From an uncultured Flavobacteriaceae bacterium (GTDB lineage Bacteria > Bacteroidota > Bacteroidia > Flavobacteriales > Flavobacteriaceae), in contig CANLUH010000025.1 of assembly GCA_947494205.1 (NCBI GenBank), positions 1 through 59,380 on the forward strand: a DNA stretch of 59,380 nt, given 5' to 3'. The notes under the pieces were generated by a model that ran no database searches, was not told where the DNA came from, and worked only from the letters and a program-made list of their open reading frames with translations. Positions 38,478 through 47,928 of the stretch are shown piece after piece. Both the position numbers and the translations under genes were made by a program. Numbering within the stretch: the first letter of the stretch is position 1; every line of letters starts with the position of its first letter.

Positions 38478-40571
38478 TTACCAAATTCTCACACGATCCT
38501 CTGGTGCTATATACATTTTGTCTCCTTCTTTAATTCCAAAGGCTTCGTAAAAAGCATCTATATTTAATAAAGGCTGTACAGCTCTGTTCATTCCTGGCGA
38601 ATGCGAATCTGTTTTAATTCTTGTTTTTAAAGCATCGTCACGCATTTTTGTTCTCCAAACAGTTGCCCAACTCATAAAGAAACGTTGCTCCGCTGTATAA
38701 CCATCTATATCTGCTGGTCTATTACCGTCGAAACTCATTTGTAAAGCATCGTAAGCGGCAAGAACACCACCTAAGTCTCCAATATTTTCTCCTAATGTAA
38801 ATTCTCCATTAATGTTTACATCTGGTAATACTTCGATAGCACTATATTGGTCTGCTAATTTTTTACCTAAACCTTCAAATTGTTTTAAATCTTCATCTGT
38901 CCACCAGTTGTTTAGGTTTCCATCTTTATCGTAACGCGCTCCAGAATCATCAAAACTATGAGATATTTCATGTCCAATTACTGCTCCAATTCCTCCATAA
39001 TTTACAGCATCGTCTGCTGTATAATTATAAAACGGTGGTTGTAAAATAGCAGCTGGGAATACAATTTCGTTATAAGACGGATTAAAGTAAGCGTTTACAA
39101 CTTGTGGCGCCATAAACCATTCGCTTTTATCAACTGCCTTTCCTAATTTATCTAAATCATCTTTAAAGTTCCATGCTCTAGTATTTAACATATTTTGAAG
39201 ATAAGTCCCTCCATTTTCAACACCTTTAATTTCAAGACTTGAATAGTCTTTCCACTGATCTGGGTAAGCAATTTTAACTTTAGTAGCTCTTAATTTCTCA
39301 ATCGCTTTCTTTTTAGTTTCTTCACTCATCCAATCCAGCTTATTAATTCTATGTTCGAATGCTAAAATGACATTCTTAATCATTTTTTCAGCTTTCACTT
39401 TTGCTTCTGGTGGGAACTTTTTATCTACATATAATTTCCCTAATGCTTCCCCAATAGTTCCATTTAATGTTTGTAATGCACGTTCTTCTAATGCACGTTG
39501 TTTTTTAGCGCCACGTAATTCTTTACTATAAAAATCCCAGTTTGCTTTGTTTAACTCTGTAGATAATAAGCCTGCTGCATTGTTTAATGTAGACCAACGT
39601 AGGTAAGATTTCCAATCAGACACATTATTCTCTGCTAATATACTTTGTAATGCATCAAAATATTTAATTTCACTAACAATTACAGTATCTAATTGTTTTA
39701 CTCCTATACCAGAAAAATAGTTTTTCCAATCTACGGCTGGCACCATTTTTTGTAAATCTTGAATAGATCTTGGGTTGTAACGCTTACGAGCATCACGACG
39801 ATCTACTTTATCCATTTTAGGTTCTGCTAATCTAGTTTCAAAAGCTAAAATTTGATTTGCTTGTGTTTTAGCTTCTGCTTCAGTATCTCCTAAATATTGT
39901 AACATTCTAGTTATATGCGCAACATACTTTTCTCTTTTCTCTTTAGAATCGTCATCATCTTTTACATAGTAATCTCTATCTGGTAAACCTAAACCACCAG
40001 TTCCTAAATAGGCAACATTTCTATTACTATCCTTAGGATCAGACCCTACTCCAAAACCAAAGAATCCTGCGCCTCCTTTAGGCTCCATTTCAATTAAAAA
40101 GTTCTGTAAATCGTTAATGTTATTAATAGCTTCAATTTTAGCTAAATAAGGCTTAACAGGGTCTAGACCTTGTTTATCTCTTCCAACAGTATCCATTATC
40201 GTTTGAAATAACTGTACTGCTTTTTCTTGATCTGAGCCTGGTAGTACTTTAATACTCTCTAAATCTTTATTATCAGACATTGCTGATTTTAAAATAGATA
40301 AAGCATCTTCATCTGTTTTTTTACGGAGTTCAGCAAAACTTCCCCAAGATGTTCTGTCATCTGGAATCTCATTAGTTTCTAGCCATTTTCCGTTAACGTG
40401 TTTAAAAAAGTCTTCATTAGGTTTTACAGAGTTATCCATAAAATCTAAATTAATACCTGGTACTTTTTCAACTTCAACTTTTGCTTCAGTAGTATCGCCT
40501 TGTTTTGCATCTTCTTTACAAGCCACAATACTTAATAAAGCAAAAGTACCTATGATTGATAGTTTTTTCAT
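38478..40571 (-). CDS. M13 family zinc metallopeptidase, lipoprotein
   Basis: The 697-aa product has a lipoprotein signal (LLSIVAC, Cys19). The M13 N-terminal domain is helical ('DDRTSWGSFAELRKKTDEDA'). The catalytic domain carries VIGHEISHSFDD with HEISH at 534-538, third zinc ligand Glu595 in GENIGDLGG, and the substrate-binding NAYFNPSYNEIVFPA. The end DRVRIW matches the usual M13 C-terminus. The family (neprilysin, PepO) cleaves oligopeptides; this one should be tethered in the periplasm or on the surface. Full length, monocistronic, ending at a strong terminator. Confidence 0.97.
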   Translation of the reverse strand: MKKLSIIGTFALLSIVACKEDAKQGDTTEAKVEVEKVPGINLDFMDNSVKPNEDFFKHVNGKWLETNEIPDDRTSWGSFAELRKKTDEDALSILKSAMSDNKDLESIKVLPGSDQEKAVQLFQTIMDTVGRDKQGLDPVKPYLAKIEAINNINDLQNFLIEMEPKGGAGFFGFGVGSDPKDSNRNVAYLGTGGLGLPDRDYYVKDDDDSKEKREKYVAHITRMLQYLGDTEAEAKTQANQILAFETRLAEPKMDKVDRRDARKRYNPRSIQDLQKMVPAVDWKNYFSGIGVKQLDTVIVSEIKYFDALQSILAENNVSDWKSYLRWSTLNNAAGLLSTELNKANWDFYSKELRGAKKQRALEERALQTLNGTIGEALGKLYVDKKFPPEAKVKAEKMIKNVILAFEHRINKLDWMSEETKKKAIEKLRATKVKIAYPDQWKDYSSLEIKGVENGGTYLQNMLNTRAWNFKDDLDKLGKAVDKSEWFMAPQVVNAYFNPSYNEIVFPAAILQPPFYNYTADDAVNYGGIGAVIGHEISHSFDDSGARYDKDGNLNNWWTDEDLKQFEGLGKKLADQYSAIEVLPDVNINGEFTLGENIGDLGGVLAAYDALQMSFDGNRPADIDGYTAEQRFFMSWATVWRTKMRDDALKTRIKTDSHSPGMNRAVQPLLNIDAFYEAFGIKEGDKMYIAPEDRVRIW

Positions 40572-40660
40572 TTTAACTTTTTGATTAGTTTTTAATTCTA
40601 CAATTTACTGAGATCTTTTTAGGTAGTAAATAAATTAACATTTTTGTATTTATTTTTAAC

Positions 40661-40697
40661 AAAAAAACGCATTCAAATTAATGAATGCGTTTTTTTA
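40661..40697 (-). terminator. bidirectional intrinsic terminator
   Basis: AAAAAACGCATTCA (40662-40675) pairs with TGAATGCGTTTTTT (40682-40695). The minus-strand reading ends in a T-run and follows the T9SS protein gene (stop at 40718). Confidence 0.85.
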
Positions 40698-40717
40698 AAA
40701 CTTGATTTAGAATCTTA

Positions 40718-43700
40718 CTAATTCAAAATTATTTTTTTCGTTATTCTGCTAGTATCTGTAGAAATATTTAAGAAGTACACACCTGATGCATATTCACTTA
40801 TATCTAAAGCATAATTGTTATTATTGGTTTTAACATTGTTCTGTTGTAAAATGTTTTTACCTGTAACATCGTAAACATTTATATTAAAACTATTTACCGA
40901 TTTTGTTTTAATATTAAAAATACCTGTAGATGGATTAGGGAACACAACAAAATTACTACCAGCTTCAAACTCTTCTACACTTAATGCATTTTCTCTTACT
41001 ACTAAGTTGTCTACTATAGCACCTTCTCTAACCTCAGCTTGATCTGAATGGAATACAATTCTAAACAAAATACTTGCTTCACTTAAAAATGCTGTTAAAC
41101 TATGGCGATATTCAGTTAAAGTAGCATCGGTACCTGTCCATTGTGCTCCTGGGCAATTGTTACAATCTGCTCCAGGTAATCTGTCACTGTTATACCAGTT
41201 AGGGTCGTTAGCTGTTCCTAATACATTCCAGTTAGTTCCTTGATCTGTAGAATATTCTACATATACTATATCCCAGTTTTCTTCAAGCTCGAAAGCCATA
41301 TCAAACTTTAATTCTGGATCGGTCATTGTAGTTAAGTCGTAACATCCCGTTACTATATAACTCTTGGTATTATTAGTATGGTCTCCAGCTAAATTTGTAC
41401 CGTATACTTGATTTGATGGATTTGCTGAATCATTTAAAAGTGTTCCTGTTGGCACACCTCTTTGCCAATATTGTGTTGTGGCACCTTCATCTACAATTAG
41501 TAAATCGTCTGTAGGATTATCAAATGTATTTACTGCATTAATAACTCCTGGGCTATTAACAACTAGTGTTTGTTCTAAAGAACTATTATTAAAATCGTAA
41601 GTGTCGTTTGCTGTTGTTGTAGCTGCAGAGAATGTATGATACCCTAAATCTAAAGACAAAGTAGGTATAGCAATCGTTGTTGTTGCTTCCGATGCTAAAC
41701 TTCCTGTCCAGTTAAAATTAGAATCTACACCATCTACTGTATAAGTAACATCTATAGAAGTAATAGTACTTATTCCATTATTTTTAACCAGTATTTCTGG
41801 AGTTACATCTGAGTTACAATCTAATAAAGTACTTATACCTTGTACTTCCACTAATCTTACATCTGTTGGCGCTAATTCTGTTGGCACATTAGACTGCCAA
41901 ATTCCTCTTCCATACGTAGATGCTGTAATTTTACTATCAATTACATTAATCTCTAAATCTGTTACAGTAACATTAGGTAATCCTATATTAAATAATTCCC
42001 ATGCTGCTGTATCGTCGTCATATCTATAAACACCTAAGCTTGTTGCTAAAAATAATGGATTTTTAGAATGTAATCCTTGATGTTTTATCATGTTTTTAGT
42101 AACACTTGGTAATCCTGTAGAAATACTTGTAAAGTTTAACCCTCCGTCTGTAGATTTATAAACTTCACCACCTGTTCCAGATGTAGTAACATAAACAATA
42201 TTGTTATCTGTTGTATTGACTTCTATAGAAGTTATACTTCTAAAGTTAGGTATAGCTGGTGTAAAGTTTGCCGATGGGGATAAATTAAGAAATGTTGCGC
42301 CGCCATCTATACTTCGTCTTAACACATTACTCTGTGTTGCCACAAATATATTATTAGTATTAATGTCATCTACCTCTATAACTTGTAAATTACTTCCAAA
42401 ATCTTCTGAAACTATTTGCCAGTTTTGAGTTCCTGGAATTATTCTATACAATCTTCTGTAACCAGAGTATAATGTCCCATTACTTGCCATAGTTAATGGT
42501 GTTATCCATGCTCCATTTTCACCTGCTGGTGAACCAACAGATCCTGTAATTCCTCCTCCTGCAGAAGACGATACATACATTGTACCTCCAAATTGTATAA
42601 ATCCATAGAATAAATCTGGATTTGTTGGACTAATGGCAGTATCCATTCCATCTGCTCCATAATAGTTTTGCCACTGATTATTGTTGTAGGCATGCCCTCC
42701 ATTATCTTGTAAGCCTCCTACCATTTTTTCTGAAGTTTGCTTTGAAACTGCAATACGATAAAACTGACTAATTTGCATTCCTGCGGTAAAGTCTGAGAAA
42801 CTAACGCCTGCATTACTAGATTTATAAAAACCTCCATCTGATCCTACAAGCAATTCGCCTTCAAAGAAACGTAAAAAGTGAATATCTGCGTGAGTATATG
42901 TTGAACTTGCTGGTGCATTCCAGTTATTTAATTTTACAAATGTAGCCTGCCCATTCGTTCCAACTGTACCTTTCCAGACATTTAAAACACCTGTATATAT
43001 TTCATTTTCATCAGTATCTGAAACTGCAAATGCTAAATCAAACCAAGCTTGAGTAGATTCAAAAATATCCCCTACACTTCCCGGTGTAGCTACTGTACTA
43101 AAGCTAAGTCCGGCATTTGTAGATTTATAAAGCCCTCTAAAGCCATTACCTGGGTTTGCAGCTAATACATATACAACATCTGGGTTTGCAGGTGTAACAT
43201 CTAAAACCATTCTACTCACTGTTGTTCCTGTAGGTAAGCCAGAACTTGAAGAAAAGAATGATTCTCCTTCGTCTGAAGACCTATGAAATACAGTATTAGT
43301 TCCCCCTACGGCACTTGTTGTTGCATAAACAATATTAGTATCTCCTGGTTTTATTTTTATATCTCTTACATTTCCAGATAATTTCTCCGTCCAAGTAACT
43401 CCTGCATCTGTTGTTTTAAATAATCCATTATTCGTCGCTACCCAAAGCATGTTAGAATCGTTAGGATTAATATAAATATCATTCATTCTACTAGGAGAAT
43501 TTCCTGAATTTAAACCTGTAGTATTCCAAGTTAAACCTCCGTCTGTAGATTTCATAACTCCTACACTATTAGAATCTCCTCCGTCGTCATCACCTGTAGC
43601 GATATAAAGCGTTCCTGGGTTATTATAATCTATTGCTATTCCAGACACTCCAATTTGTGGTAAGTTATCTGTAGTTGTTGTCCATGTACCACCATTATCA

Positions 43701-44191
43701 GTAGTTTTCCAAAGTCCACCTGCTGGTGCACCCGCATAATATGTATTTGCATTAGCGGCATCTTTTACAATAACGTTAACACGTCCTTGTCCAGAAGACC
43801 ATGACCCTGTGTTTGTATGTGTAAATGGCCCAATTGGTTGCCAATCACTTTCGTCTGCCATGGCTCTTTGCGAATTACCGTTACTTTTTGTTTCTAAGTA
43901 AGTATCCCAAAGTTCTTTTTGTGTTGGTAATGTTCCATCTTCTTTTACAAAGTTTCGCCAGTGTGTTTCCCATCTTTTAAAGGGTTTATATCCACTACCT
44001 TTTACATTAGGATCTCTTGTTTCCCAATAGGTATTAAAAGCATCTACAACTTCTTGAAAAGTTACAGGATTATTTGTTCCTTTACGAGCCTCAACATTTA
44101 TGTCGGACATCCAAGGAGCATTTTGCGTATACTGCGCTTGAACCAATGGAATTGTTAGTAAACAAAGGATTAGAATGGTAATTTTTTTCAT
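40718..44191 (-). CDS. T9SS-exported BNR/sortilin-type propeller protein
   Basis: The start is at 44191, where MKKITILILCL...LVQAQ is a signal peptide. The 1157-aa product carries many repeats of the BNR/VPS10 type ('GLWKTTDNGGTWTTTTDNLP', GVMKSTDGGLTWN, GLFKTTDAGVTWTE, VYKSTDGGLNFTS), forming one or two propellers over about 120-780. CARDB-like and jellyroll-like parts follow. The C-terminal ~80 residues (FVVFPNPSTGIFNIK ... SRITKKIILN) are a type A T9SS sorting domain. It is thus exported across the outer membrane and anchored or released. Ligand or substrate unknown; a protease or glycan-binding role is possible. Single gene, ended by a terminator. Confidence 0.93.
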   Translation of the reverse strand: MKKITILILCLLTIPLVQAQYTQNAPWMSDINVEARKGTNNPVTFQEVVDAFNTYWETRDPNVKGSGYKPFKRWETHWRNFVKEDGTLPTQKELWDTYLETKSNGNSQRAMADESDWQPIGPFTHTNTGSWSSGQGRVNVIVKDAANANTYYAGAPAGGLWKTTDNGGTWTTTTDNLPQIGVSGIAIDYNNPGTLYIATGDDDGGDSNSVGVMKSTDGGLTWNTTGLNSGNSPSRMNDIYINPNDSNMLWVATNNGLFKTTDAGVTWTEKLSGNVRDIKIKPGDTNIVYATTSAVGGTNTVFHRSSDEGESFFSSSSGLPTGTTVSRMVLDVTPANPDVVYVLAANPGNGFRGLYKSTNAGLSFSTVATPGSVGDIFESTQAWFDLAFAVSDTDENEIYTGVLNVWKGTVGTNGQATFVKLNNWNAPASSTYTHADIHFLRFFEGELLVGSDGGFYKSSNAGVSFSDFTAGMQISQFYRIAVSKQTSEKMVGGLQDNGGHAYNNNQWQNYYGADGMDTAISPTNPDLFYGFIQFGGTMYVSSSAGGGITGSVGSPAGENGAWITPLTMASNGTLYSGYRRLYRIIPGTQNWQIVSEDFGSNLQVIEVDDINTNNIFVATQSNVLRRSIDGGATFLNLSPSANFTPAIPNFRSITSIEVNTTDNNIVYVTTSGTGGEVYKSTDGGLNFTSISTGLPSVTKNMIKHQGLHSKNPLFLATSLGVYRYDDDTAAWELFNIGLPNVTVTDLEINVIDSKITASTYGRGIWQSNVPTELAPTDVRLVEVQGISTLLDCNSDVTPEILVKNNGISTITSIDVTYTVDGVDSNFNWTGSLASEATTTIAIPTLSLDLGYHTFSAATTTANDTYDFNNSSLEQTLVVNSPGVINAVNTFDNPTDDLLIVDEGATTQYWQRGVPTGTLLNDSANPSNQVYGTNLAGDHTNNTKSYIVTGCYDLTTMTDPELKFDMAFELEENWDIVYVEYSTDQGTNWNVLGTANDPNWYNSDRLPGADCNNCPGAQWTGTDATLTEYRHSLTAFLSEASILFRIVFHSDQAEVREGAIVDNLVVRENALSVEEFEAGSNFVVFPNPSTGIFNIKTKSVNSFNINVYDVTGKNILQQNNVKTNNNNYALDISEYASGVYFLNISTDTSRITKKIILN

Positions 44192-44290
44192 CTTAAATAG
44201 TATTTTTAACATTTCGGAAGCGTAAATTACATCATAATCATATTATAGTGTAATTTATTCTGTTAATAAACAGTTTTCAATACAAAAACC

Positions 44291-44833
44291 CTAATTTTTA
44301 CTTTTTAGTGTTTTTGTTAGTTTTGCATCAAAAGATTCTTTTAGTTTAATAACGTCATTTACGTTCTCGTTAGGTACAGCAATAGAAAGCACATAATGCG
44401 CTACTTTCCATTCATTATTTTCTAATTTCATTATTCCAGATCCTCTACATAATTTCATTTGTGTATCTAGTAACTCATCAAACCATGCAATTTTCTGGTC
44501 TTCATAGATATAGATATTTCGTTCTACTGCAGTAAAGCTCCACGCTTTTCCTTTATCGAAATAAGGTTTAGAAAAGGCTTTAAACGCTTTTAGTTGCCAA
44601 TTTTCGGTAGCATCTGTGCCTATAAACACAGCATCTTTGGTCATTAAATTAAAATATGCATTAAAATCGGCATCGCTAGCAGCTTTATGCCAAGCGTCTA
44701 AGGCATTATTAATATCTTTTTTTAGGTCTACTTTTGCAACTACAGGTGTTCTTCCATTATCTAGTTTTGGTGTCTCTTGACTATAACTAAAAGTTAAACA
44801 ACATAGTAATAACAGTGTTAAAAATGCTTTCAT
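44291..44833 (-). CDS. exported SnoaL/NTF2-like protein
   Basis: The 180-aa product has a signal peptide (LLLCCLTFSYSQ). Its NTF2-like cone contains 'INNALDAWHKAASDADFNAY' then 'FNLMTKDAVFIGTDATENWQ' and 'IAWFDELLDTQMKLCRGSGI', matching DUF4440/SnoaL-like families that bind small hydrophobic molecules or act as isomerases. No catalytic assignment is possible. It overlaps the upstream lipoprotein gene by 4 bp (ATGA), so the two are translationally coupled. Confidence 0.88.
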   Translation of the reverse strand: MKAFLTLLLLCCLTFSYSQETPKLDNGRTPVVAKVDLKKDINNALDAWHKAASDADFNAYFNLMTKDAVFIGTDATENWQLKAFKAFSKPYFDKGKAWSFTAVERNIYIYEDQKIAWFDELLDTQMKLCRGSGIMKLENNEWKVAHYVLSIAVPNENVNDVIKLKESFDAKLTKTLKSKN

Positions 44834-45357
44834 TCTATTTCTGGTTTTATAATGTTTTGAGCTTCTTTTTCGAACTTTTTATTAATAAGTAGCGTTACAT
44901 AGGAAAAGGCCTGAAATGCTTCTTTTATAACTAATAAATGTTCTTTTTTTGTCGTTGTAGATAATCTTGTAGCTTCTTCTAGTTTATACAATTTTGTTTT
45001 TAACACTAATAATCTAGCACGTACAGCAGCTGTATCTATATTTTCTGGTACCGTTGTTTCTAAATCCTCCATTGCTGTTTCAAATACAGCCTTATCATCT
45101 ATAAAAAATCCAAAATCTCCATTCTTAACTGCTGCAATAGCAGTAGCTACAGTATTATACGCAAGCCAAGAATCTAATGTGTTTTTAGCTTTAGCATCTA
45201 CGCCATAGTCTAAAAATTGAATTTTAGCTATGTCCTTTTTAGACACCAAAGTAGTGTCTTTCTGTTTTGTTTCTTCAACTATGTCTTTTGTTGTATCTAC
45301 TGTTTTTTTACAGGATACTAAACAAACTAATAGTAATAGTGCACTTAAAAATTTCAT
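44830..45357 (-). CDS. lipoprotein of unknown function
   Basis: The 175-aa product starts with a lipoprotein signal (LLLLVCLVSC, Cys16). The mature part is Lys/Asp/Thr-rich and mainly helical ('AKNTLDSWLAYNTVATAIAA', 'VRARLLVLKTKLYKLEEATR'). I recognise no family. It is first of a two-gene operon with the NTF2-like gene and starts about 30 bp after an exact -7 box at 45394-45401. Confidence 0.85.
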   Translation of the reverse strand: MKFLSALLLLVCLVSCKKTVDTTKDIVEETKQKDTTLVSKKDIAKIQFLDYGVDAKAKNTLDSWLAYNTVATAIAAVKNGDFGFFIDDKAVFETAMEDLETTVPENIDTAAVRARLLVLKTKLYKLEEATRLSTTTKKEHLLVIKEAFQAFSYVTLLINKKFEKEAQNIIKPEIE

Positions 45358-45393
45358 CGCCTTATTATATACTTCTTTTAACTATTTGAATTA

Positions 45394-45401
45394 CAAATAT
45401 A
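45394..45401 (-). promoter_or_regulatory. TAnnTTTG -7 box for lipoprotein/NTF2-like operon
   Basis: CAAATATA on the plus strand reads TATATTTG on the minus strand, an exact match to the Bacteroidota -7 consensus, about 37 bp before the ATG at 45357. No clear -33 TTG was seen. Confidence 0.5.
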
Positions 45402-45525
45402 TTGCATTCAATATGTTCTCTACGATAAATTATATAAAATTTATGAGTACATTTTTACCTAAAAATTGCGATATTATGATTAAAATCTTATTATTTTTAC
45501 GCATTATCTAATTTATGTTTAAAAT

Positions 45526-46479
45526 ATGTCATCAAGAATTTTAATTATTGGAGCTTGTGGTCAAATTGGATCTGAACTCACTTTTAAACTTAGAGAATTA
45601 CACGGAAACGATAATGTTATAGCTAGTGATATTAGTTATAATAATCTAGACGTTGTTAATTCTGGTCTTTTTGAAATTGTTGATGCTATGGATTACGCAT
45701 CGGTTAAAGTATGTGTAGAAAAGTATACTATAGATACAGTATACCTAATGGCAGCCATGCTTAGTGCTACTGGAGAAAAATACCCTATGAAAGCTTGGGA
45801 TTTAAATACAAGTTCTTTATTTCATGTTTTAAATTTAGCTAAAGCTAATATTATTAAAAAGGTGTATTGGCCATCTAGTATTGCTGTGTTTGGTCCATCT
45901 ACTCCAAAAGTAAATACCCCACAATACACTACTATGGAGCCTACTACTGTTTATGGTATTACGAAACAGGTAGGAGAACGTTGGTGTGAGTATTACAATC
46001 AAAAATACGGTGTAGATGTTAGAGGCATTCGTTATCCTGGTATTATTAGTTGGAAAACCATGCCTGGTGGTGGTACTACAGATTATGCTGTAGAGATTTA
46101 TCACGAAGCCGTAAAACACAAATCTTACGAGTGTTTTTTATCTGAAGATACAGCGTTACCAATGTTGTTTATGGATGATGCTATTAAAGCAACTGTAGAC
46201 ATTATGACTGCAGATGATGATGCTATAAAAATACGATCGTCTTATAACTTAGCTGGTATTACGTTTACACCTAAAGAAATTGCAGCGTCTATACAAAAGT
46301 ACATTCCGGATTTTAAAATCACTTATAAACCCGATTTTAGACAAGCCATAGCAGATTCTTGGCCGCAAAGTATAGATGACAGCGAAGCAAGACAAGATTG
46401 GAATTGGCAACATGATTACGATTTAGATGCCATTACTAAAGAAATGCTAGAGCAATTAGGTAAAAAGTATAATACATAA
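45526..46479 (+). CDS. NAD-dependent L-threonine 3-dehydrogenase, SDR type
   Basis: The 317-aa product is an extended short-chain dehydrogenase. The N-terminus 'RILIIGACGQIGSELTFKLR' has the GxxGxxG nucleotide loop (9-15), Asp35 is in IASDI, Ser117-Ser118 and Tyr143/Lys147 (YGITK) form the catalytic set, and 'RGIRYPGIISWKTMPGGGTT' is the diagnostic stretch for bacterial epimerase-like threonine dehydrogenases. It oxidises threonine to 2-amino-3-ketobutyrate with NAD+, in threonine breakdown to glycine. A ketobutyrate ligase gene is not in the window. Monocistronic; it ends 3 bp from the end of the converging gene. Confidence 0.92.
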   Translation: MSSRILIIGACGQIGSELTFKLRELHGNDNVIASDISYNNLDVVNSGLFEIVDAMDYASVKVCVEKYTIDTVYLMAAMLSATGEKYPMKAWDLNTSSLFHVLNLAKANIIKKVYWPSSIAVFGPSTPKVNTPQYTTMEPTTVYGITKQVGERWCEYYNQKYGVDVRGIRYPGIISWKTMPGGGTTDYAVEIYHEAVKHKSYECFLSEDTALPMLFMDDAIKATVDIMTADDDAIKIRSSYNLAGITFTPKEIAASIQKYIPDFKITYKPDFRQAIADSWPQSIDDSEARQDWNWQHDYDLDAITKEMLEQLGKKYNT

Positions 46480-46482
46480 GTT

Positions 46483-47157
46483 TTAGTTTGCTCGTTTAAA
46501 GCTATAACCAACAAACTTATCTTTCTTTAATTTATAAATTTGTTTTGTAGTTTCGTACTCCAAAAAATTAATAGAATCACATTGTTCCGTTTCCTTTAAT
46601 TCTAGAGTGATTTTTTTGTTTTCTAATGTAACATCCCAGTTATCGCATTCTATTTGTTCTTCTGTTGACAATACTTCTAAATCTTCAGAAACATCATTAT
46701 TCCATGTATAGTTATAAAAATAGTTTTCTGTATGAAATATTAAGGATAATGTTTTTAAATCGTATATAACAACACCTTTTATTTCTTGCCTTAAACCTCC
46801 TCCTAAACCAGAGTGACCACTAACGTCTTTCCAATACACAATAAGCTCTTTATAACTTTTGTTATTTATTTGAATTTGCTCAGTTTTAAAAACGGAACCA
46901 TTATGTAAATCTGGTTGTAATAAATCGAAAACAAGATATTTTTGTTTTTTTTTAATAGCAATTACCTGTGTATTGTTTTCATCTTTTAACAGGAAAGCTT
47001 TAGGCTTCAATAGTGTATCTATAACTTCCATATTTAAAGACTCTAAATTACCAATTACTCTTGTTGTTATTTTTTTAAACTTAATGGTATCGTTTTCAAC
47101 CTGTCCGAAACCATTAATAAACAACAACATGATAATTAACCTAGTAATGCTCTTCAT
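46483..47157 (-). CDS. small exported protein of unknown function
   Basis: The 224-aa product has a short signal peptide (IIMLLFINGFGQ). The mature part is mixed alpha/beta with 'QKYLVFDLLQPDLHNGSVFK' and 'KGVVIYDLKTLSLIFHTENY'; no family recognised. It starts 12 bp after the LytTR regulator stop, on the same strand, so it is probably the third gene of that operon. Its end nearly touches the converging threonine dehydrogenase gene. Confidence 0.8.
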   Translation of the reverse strand: MKSITRLIIMLLFINGFGQVENDTIKFKKITTRVIGNLESLNMEVIDTLLKPKAFLLKDENNTQVIAIKKKQKYLVFDLLQPDLHNGSVFKTEQIQINNKSYKELIVYWKDVSGHSGLGGGLRQEIKGVVIYDLKTLSLIFHTENYFYNYTWNNDVSEDLEVLSTEEQIECDNWDVTLENKKITLELKETEQCDSINFLEYETTKQIYKLKKDKFVGYSFKRAN

Positions 47158-47169
47158 TTTAAAAATAAA

Positions 47170-47919
47170 TTACCGATGCATAGTATCTAAAATCTCGATA
47201 ACCTCAGCTTTTTTACGTACTGAAACGGGTACATTTTCGCCATTTTTAAGCATTAAATAACCGCCATCGGTTTTAATAAAAGCACTAATACATTGTAGAT
47301 TTACTAAATGACTTTGATGAATGCGTAAAAACTCGTAAGGTTTCAACATATCTGCGAAATACTTAAGGGTTTTAGTTACAAATATTTTTCGCCCATCTTG
47401 AAGGTGAAACACCGTATTATTACTATCCGACTCACAACGTACAATATCATCTAGATTTACAATAATAATTTTATCGAGTGTATGTAACGATATTTTATTG
47501 GGTTTCTTTTCTGGGGCTGTCAATGTATCCTTTAATATATCTAGTCGCTCCTTACTCGGTTTTATTTGCGCCTTTGCTCGTGTTATAGCTTGATCTAACT
47601 CTTCGTTAGAATACGGTTTTAACACATAATCTATAGCAGCAAATTTAAAGGCCTTAATAGCATACTCATCACTTGCTGTTACAAAAATGATTTTAGATTT
47701 TAATTCTGGAAATATCTCTAACACATCAAACCCAGTACCATCACCCAACATAATATCTAAAAATAAAATATCGGGTTGTGCTTTACGTAATGCCTTTGCA
47801 GCTTCTACTACACTTCTTGCCGTATCTATAATTTTAATTTCTGAATGTTTTGTTTCTAAATCGTTTTTTAGAAGTGCCATAGCATCTTCTAAATCTTCTA
47901 CTATAATAGCTGTTAGCAT
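47170..47919 (-). CDS. LytTR response regulator
   Basis: The 249-aa product has an intact receiver with phosphoacceptor Asp55 (ILFLDIMLGDG) and Lys101 (VLKPYS), and a LytTR DNA-binding domain at about 140-245 (LDDIVRCESDSNNTVF, 'FLRIHQSHLVNLQCI', SVRKKAEV). It is the expected partner of the kinase just upstream, starting 9 bp after its stop. Unlike the LytTR protein at 24584, all phosphorylation residues are present. Confidence 0.95.
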   Translation of the reverse strand: MLTAIIVEDLEDAMALLKNDLETKHSEIKIIDTARSVVEAAKALRKAQPDILFLDIMLGDGTGFDVLEIFPELKSKIIFVTASDEYAIKAFKFAAIDYVLKPYSNEELDQAITRAKAQIKPSKERLDILKDTLTAPEKKPNKISLHTLDKIIIVNLDDIVRCESDSNNTVFHLQDGRKIFVTKTLKYFADMLKPYEFLRIHQSHLVNLQCISAFIKTDGGYLMLKNGENVPVSVRKKAEVIEILDTMHR

Positions 47920-47928
47920 AATGTGTTT